Origin: Actinomycetota bacterium
GTDB taxonomy: Bacteria; Actinomycetota; Actinomycetes; Mycobacteriales; Mycobacteriaceae
Direction of reading: 5' to 3'
DNA length: 9,313 nt
Assembly: GCA_005789055.1 (NCBI GenBank)
Contig: SYAA01000345.1
Span: 1-9,313 of the forward strand
Each line of letters starts with the position of its first letter. Within the stretch, counting starts at the first letter, position 1. Shown piece by piece: positions 6,824-9,313 of the stretch. The notes beneath the pieces are model-generated. The model did no database searches. It worked only from the letters and a program-made list of their open reading frames with translations, and was not told the DNA's origin. The position numbers and the translations under genes are program-made.

Positions 6824-6918
6824 GGTTGTACTAGGGACGTCTTCCCCAACGACCTGGTGTTTCCGGAGATGCAGTTGTGTCGAACGTGTCTATTGTGCCC
6901 CCTGATACCCCTGTTGCG

Positions 6919-7746
6919 CTAGTCCGACATGAACTCCCTGAGTACCGCGTCGGACAACGCCGGCCACAGCGGCTTGGCCCACCGGTCGAAGTCCCGATTG
7001 GTCAGGACCACCAGAGCCAGGTCAGCGATGGGATCGACCCAGATGAACGTGCCCGACTGCCCGAAGTGCCCGTAGGTGGCGGGTGAGTTCGCGGGGCCGG
7101 TCCAGTGCGGGGCCTTACCGTCGCGGATCTCCACTCCCAGGCCCCAGTCATTGGGTCGCTGCACTCCGAAGCCCGGCAACACCCCGCTCAGCCCCCCAAA
7201 CTGCACGGTGGTGGCCTCGGCGTGCATCTGCGCGGACACGATCCGGGGCCTGAGCAGGTCAGCGGCGAACGCCGCCAGGTCAGCCACCGTCGAGACCCCG
7301 CCGAAGCCGGCCGCCGAAGCGCCGCCGTCGAGTCGCGACGCGGTCATATCCAGGGGTTCGAAGACCGCCTCGCTCAGATACCGGCTGAACTCGATGCCGG
7401 AGTGCCCCTCGATCGCCTCGGCCAGCACCGCGAAGCCGTAGTTGGAGTAGACCCTGCGGGTCCCGGGTTCGGCCAGCACCTCGGCGGAATGCATCGATAA
7501 CCCCGACGTATGAGCGAGCAGATGGCGGATGGTCGATCCGGGCGGACCGGCCGGGCTGTCCAGATCGACCACGCCCTCCTCAACGGCAACCTGAGCCGCG
7601 CGGGCCACCAACGGTTTGGTCACCGACGCCAGGCGGTAGCCACGATTGGTGTCACCACGATCCGCCAGCACACCGGACGGACCCACTACCGCGGCCGACG
7701 CGGCCGCAACCGGCCAGTCGGCGATGAGATCGAGAGCCGTGGACAT
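6919..7746 (-). CDS. Serine hydrolase of the beta-lactamase/penicillin-binding protein fold
   Basis: The 275-residue protein has the class C beta-lactamase-like (Beta-lactamase family) motifs: SVTK at 41-44 (catalytic Ser41 and Lys44), YSN at 100-102, and HFG at 227-229 in the place of the KTG-type motif. HLLAHTSGL (75-83) is also characteristic. Such proteins act as D-Ala-D-Ala peptidases, esterases or amidases; motif content does not separate these. No signal peptide or lipobox is seen, which points to a cytoplasmic esterase-like role rather than drug resistance. Start choice is uncertain: ATG 7746 gives the compact N-terminus MSTALDLIADWP, but GTG codons at 7755 and 7770 are in frame and have G-rich sequence upstream. 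It is divergent from mscR. From memory it matches Rv2257c (about 272 aa), which supports the short form. Confidence 0.87.
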   Translation of the reverse strand: MSTALDLIADWPVAAASAAVVGPSGVLADRGDTNRGYRLASVTKPLVARAAQVAVEEGVVDLDSPAGPPGSTIRHLLAHTSGLSMHSAEVLAEPGTRRVYSNYGFAVLAEAIEGHSGIEFSRYLSEAVFEPLDMTASRLDGGASAAGFGGVSTVADLAAFAADLLRPRIVSAQMHAEATTVQFGGLSGVLPGFGVQRPNDWGLGVEIRDGKAPHWTGPANSPATYGHFGQSGTFIWVDPIADLALVVLTNRDFDRWAKPLWPALSDAVLREFMSD

Positions 7747-7787
7747 CGCTGCCACGGTAATCCCCCGCACGGCACCCCCCGGGCACC

Positions 7788-7813
7788 ATTAAGGTTTGAC
7801 CCATGAGTCAAAC
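7788..7813 (+). promoter_or_regulatory. mscR start region: -10-like element, RBS and inverted repeat
   Basis: TAAGGT (7790-7795) fits the mycobacterial -10 pattern TANNNT and ends 7 bases before the mscR ATG at 7803, allowing a leaderless message. Alternatively AAGG (7791-7794) is a ribosome binding site at 8 nt spacing. A perfect 7-bp inverted repeat, GTTTGAC (7794-7800) and GTCAAAC (7807-7813), surrounds a 6-nt centre containing the start codon. It could be a repressor operator covering the promoter, or an RNA hairpin presenting or hiding the start. Elements are seen; roles are inferred. Confidence 0.45.
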
Positions 7814-8888
7814 GGTGCGCGGAGTGATCGCGCGGAGCAAGGGCCAACCTGTCGAACTCGTCGACATCATCATTCCCGACCCAGGTCCGGGCGAGGTGGT
7901 GGTTGCCGTCCACGCGTGCGGCGTCTGCCACACCGATCTGACCTACCGCGAAGGCGGTATCAACGACTCCTATCCCTTCCTGCTCGGCCATGAGGCGGCC
8001 GGCGTCGTGGAATCCATCGGCGAGGGCGTGACCCAGGTCGCCGCAGGTGACTTCGTCATCCTCAACTGGCGGGCAGTGTGCGGCGAGTGCCGGGCCTGCA
8101 AGCGCGGCCGCCCCTGGTACTGCTTCAACACCTTCAACGCCACCCAGAAGATGACACTGACCGACGGCACCGAGTTGACGCCGGCACTGGGTGTCGGTGC
8201 ATTCGCCGACAAAACCCTTGTCCACCAGGGGCAGTGCACCAAGGTCGATGACGAGGCCGACGCAGCCGTCGCCGGACTGCTGGGCTGTGGGGTGATGGCC
8301 GGGATCGGTGCGGCGATCAACACCGGCGCCGTGAGCCGCGACGACACCGTCGCGGTGATCGGCTGCGGCGGGGTCGGCGACGCCGCTATCGCCGGCGCGA
8401 AACTCGTCGGGGCACGCACGATCATCGCCGTCGATACCGACGACACCAAACTCGAGTGGGCCCGTGACTTCGGTGCCACCCACACCATCAATGCCCGAGA
8501 GAAAGACGTCGTGGAGACCATTCAGGAACTCACCGACGGCAACGGCGCGGATGTCGTGATCGACGCGGTCGGCCGGCCGGAGACTTGGAAGCAGGCCTTC
8601 TACGCCCGCGATCTGGCCGGAACCGTTGTGCTGGTTGGTGTTCCGACACCCGACATGCGCCTGGAGATGCCGCTGGTGGACTTCTTCGCCCGCGGCGGTT
8701 CACTGAAGTCGTCCTGGTACGGCGACTGTCTTCCGGAGCGTGACTTCCCGACACTCATCGACCTTTATCGCCAGGGTCGCCTTCCGCTGGAGAAGTTCGT
8801 CTCCGAACGCATCGGGCTTGACGGCATCGAGGAAGCGTTCCACAAGATGCACGCCGGTGAGGTCCTGCGCTCGGTGGTGGTGCTCTGA
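7803..8888 (+). CDS. mscR: Mycothiol-dependent formaldehyde dehydrogenase / S-nitrosomycothiol reductase
   Basis: This 361-residue zinc-dependent medium-chain dehydrogenase equals the length of M. tuberculosis Rv2259 (MscR, also AdhE2) and closely matches my recollection of it. In that family the spontaneous adduct of formaldehyde and mycothiol is oxidised with NAD to S-formylmycothiol, and S-nitrosomycothiol is reduced, protecting against aldehyde and nitrosative stress in the cytoplasm. Catalytic zinc ligands are Cys42, His63 (GHEAAG) and Cys162; structural zinc ligands are Cys93, Cys96, Cys99 and Cys107. The dinucleotide fold has GCGGVG (187-192), with Asp211 at the end of the second strand as expected for NAD preference. 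It is the first gene of a short operon; the next ATG overlaps its TGA stop. Specific symbol rests on family similarity seen by eye and on the following MBL-fold gene, as at Rv2259-Rv2260. Confidence 0.9.
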   Translation: MSQTVRGVIARSKGQPVELVDIIIPDPGPGEVVVAVHACGVCHTDLTYREGGINDSYPFLLGHEAAGVVESIGEGVTQVAAGDFVILNWRAVCGECRACKRGRPWYCFNTFNATQKMTLTDGTELTPALGVGAFADKTLVHQGQCTKVDDEADAAVAGLLGCGVMAGIGAAINTGAVSRDDTVAVIGCGGVGDAAIAGAKLVGARTIIAVDTDDTKLEWARDFGATHTINAREKDVVETIQELTDGNGADVVIDAVGRPETWKQAFYARDLAGTVVLVGVPTPDMRLEMPLVDFFARGGSLKSSWYGDCLPERDFPTLIDLYRQGRLPLEKFVSERIGLDGIEEAFHKMHAGEVLRSVVVL

Positions 8889-8920
8889 TGAGCGCTTGCG
8901 CGAAGAATGGACAAATCTGA
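8888..8920 (+). CDS. Ten-codon mini-ORF between mscR and the MBL-fold gene
   Basis: ATG 8888-8890 shares its A with the mscR stop (TGATG), and the frame ends after [10 protein letters not shown] at a TGA (8918-8920) that in turn shares its A with the ATG of the next gene. Both junctions are one-base overlaps of the kind used for translational reinitiation. No strong ribosome binding site precedes either the mini-ORF or the MBL gene. The peptide itself has no recognisable feature. It could be a coupling device, or chance in a 31-nt gap. Confidence 0.25.
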   Translation: MSACAKNGQI

Positions 8921-9313
8921 TGGCCGTCAATCAACCCGGCATCGAGCGGATCGTCACCCACGGAAACTTCGAACTCGACGGTGGTAGTTGGGAAGTCGAC
9001 AACAACATCTGGATCGTCGGTGATGACTCTGAGGTCATCGTCATCGACGCGGCACATGACGCCAAAGCCATCGAAGACGCGGTCGCCGGACGGCACGTGG
9101 TGGCAGTGGTCTGCACCCACGGCCACAACGACCACATCACCGTCGCACCGCAGTTGAGCGCGGACCTCGACGCACCCGTGCTACTCAACCCCGCAGACAC
9201 CATGCTGTGGGAGACGACCCACCCCGACAAGGCCTTCCGTGCCCTCGCCGACGGTCAAGTGCTCACCGCGGGCGGCATCGAACTTCGGGCCATCGCCACT
9301 CCGGGACACTCCC
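8920..9313 (+). CDS. Metallo-beta-lactamase-fold hydrolase, N-terminal part (runs off the window)
   Basis: From ATG 8920 the frame is open for 131 codons to the window end. The zinc-binding motif THGHNDH (canonical HxHxDH) lies around residues 68-74, and an ATPGHS segment, carrying the next zinc-binding His, appears just before the edge. This is the glyoxalase II-like branch of the metallo-beta-lactamase fold, mostly thioester hydrolases. Placed directly after mscR, a plausible task is hydrolysing S-formylmycothiol to formate and mycothiol, or another mycothiol thioester; this is inferred from position. It matches from memory Rv2260 (about 211 aa), so roughly 80 residues would be missing. The start is not certain: a TTG at 8896 is in frame and would add 8 residues, and only a weak GGA precedes the ATG. 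Confidence 0.85.
   Translation, partial: MAVNQPGIERIVTHGNFELDGGSWEVDNNIWIVGDDSEVIVIDAAHDAKAIEDAVAGRHVVAVVCTHGHNDHITVAPQLSADLDAPVLLNPADTMLWETTHPDKAFRALADGQVLTAGGIELRAIATPGHS

Noticed and set aside
6879..6896. TCGAAC half-site resembling a mycobacterial LexA (SOS) box upstream of DUF3145
   Set aside because: The second half-site expected after four bases (GTTCGA) is not there; the sequence reads CTATTG.
6810..6918. 109-bp gap between the serine hydrolase and DUF3145 genes as a site for a small RNA or small gene
   Set aside because: Apart from the strong Shine-Dalgarno of DUF3145 I found no convincing -10 element, hairpin or coding frame there; a promoter is possible but not supported.
7686..8483. 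265-codon open frame on the minus strand, antisense to mscR
   Set aside because: The plus strand encodes a complete zinc dehydrogenase with all metal ligands; the antisense frame shows no recognisable motif.

Overview
The window is high-GC, densely coded DNA of an actinobacterium, almost certainly a Mycobacterium/Mycolicibacterium. The strongest indicators are a mycothiol-dependent formaldehyde dehydrogenase (MscR/AdhE2), a DUF3145 protein, and a lipid kinase very like what I recall of M. tuberculosis Rv2252. From memory only, gene order matches the Rv2250c-Rv2260 interval: TetR regulator, flavoprotein, lipid kinase, then DUF3145, serine hydrolase, MscR and a metallo-beta-lactamase-fold protein. 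Here a two-gene cassette (alpha/beta hydrolase plus sarcosine/dimethylglycine-dehydrogenase-like flavoenzyme) sits where M. tuberculosis has other genes, and I see no counterpart of Rv2258c.

Left part (1-2736): the 5' end of a TetR regulator gene on the minus strand is separated by only 17 bp from a divergent plus-strand pair. That pair is an alkyl-DHAP-synthase-like FAD oxidase and a diacylglycerol-kinase-family lipid kinase, joined by an ATGA overlap. The gap holds a near-palindrome that could serve as -10 element for two leaderless transcripts and as the regulator's operator.

Middle (2733-7746, all minus strand): transcription runs from a beta-lactamase-fold serine hydrolase through DUF3145 and an alpha/beta hydrolase with an Asp nucleophile to an 823-residue DAO/GcvT flavoprotein. 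The last gene's stop codon interlocks with that of the lipid kinase on the opposite strand. A perfect 8-bp inverted repeat lies between DUF3145 and the alpha/beta hydrolase.

Right part (7803-9313, plus strand): mscR is followed closely by an MBL-fold hydrolase that runs off the window, with a 10-codon mini-ORF filling the gap by overlapping stop/start codons on both sides. An inverted repeat with the mscR start codon in its centre is a candidate regulatory site.

Functionally, the left genes look lipid-related. The right genes look like thiol-dependent aldehyde detoxification. The DAO/GcvT enzyme belongs to a family that demethylates N-methyl amines with folate, a reaction that can release formaldehyde, the substrate of MscR; this link is inferred. 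No RNA genes, CRISPR arrays, insertion sequences, phage genes or origins were seen. Nothing here is clearly a new system; the points of interest are the compact regulatory and coupling arrangements and the inserted cassette.
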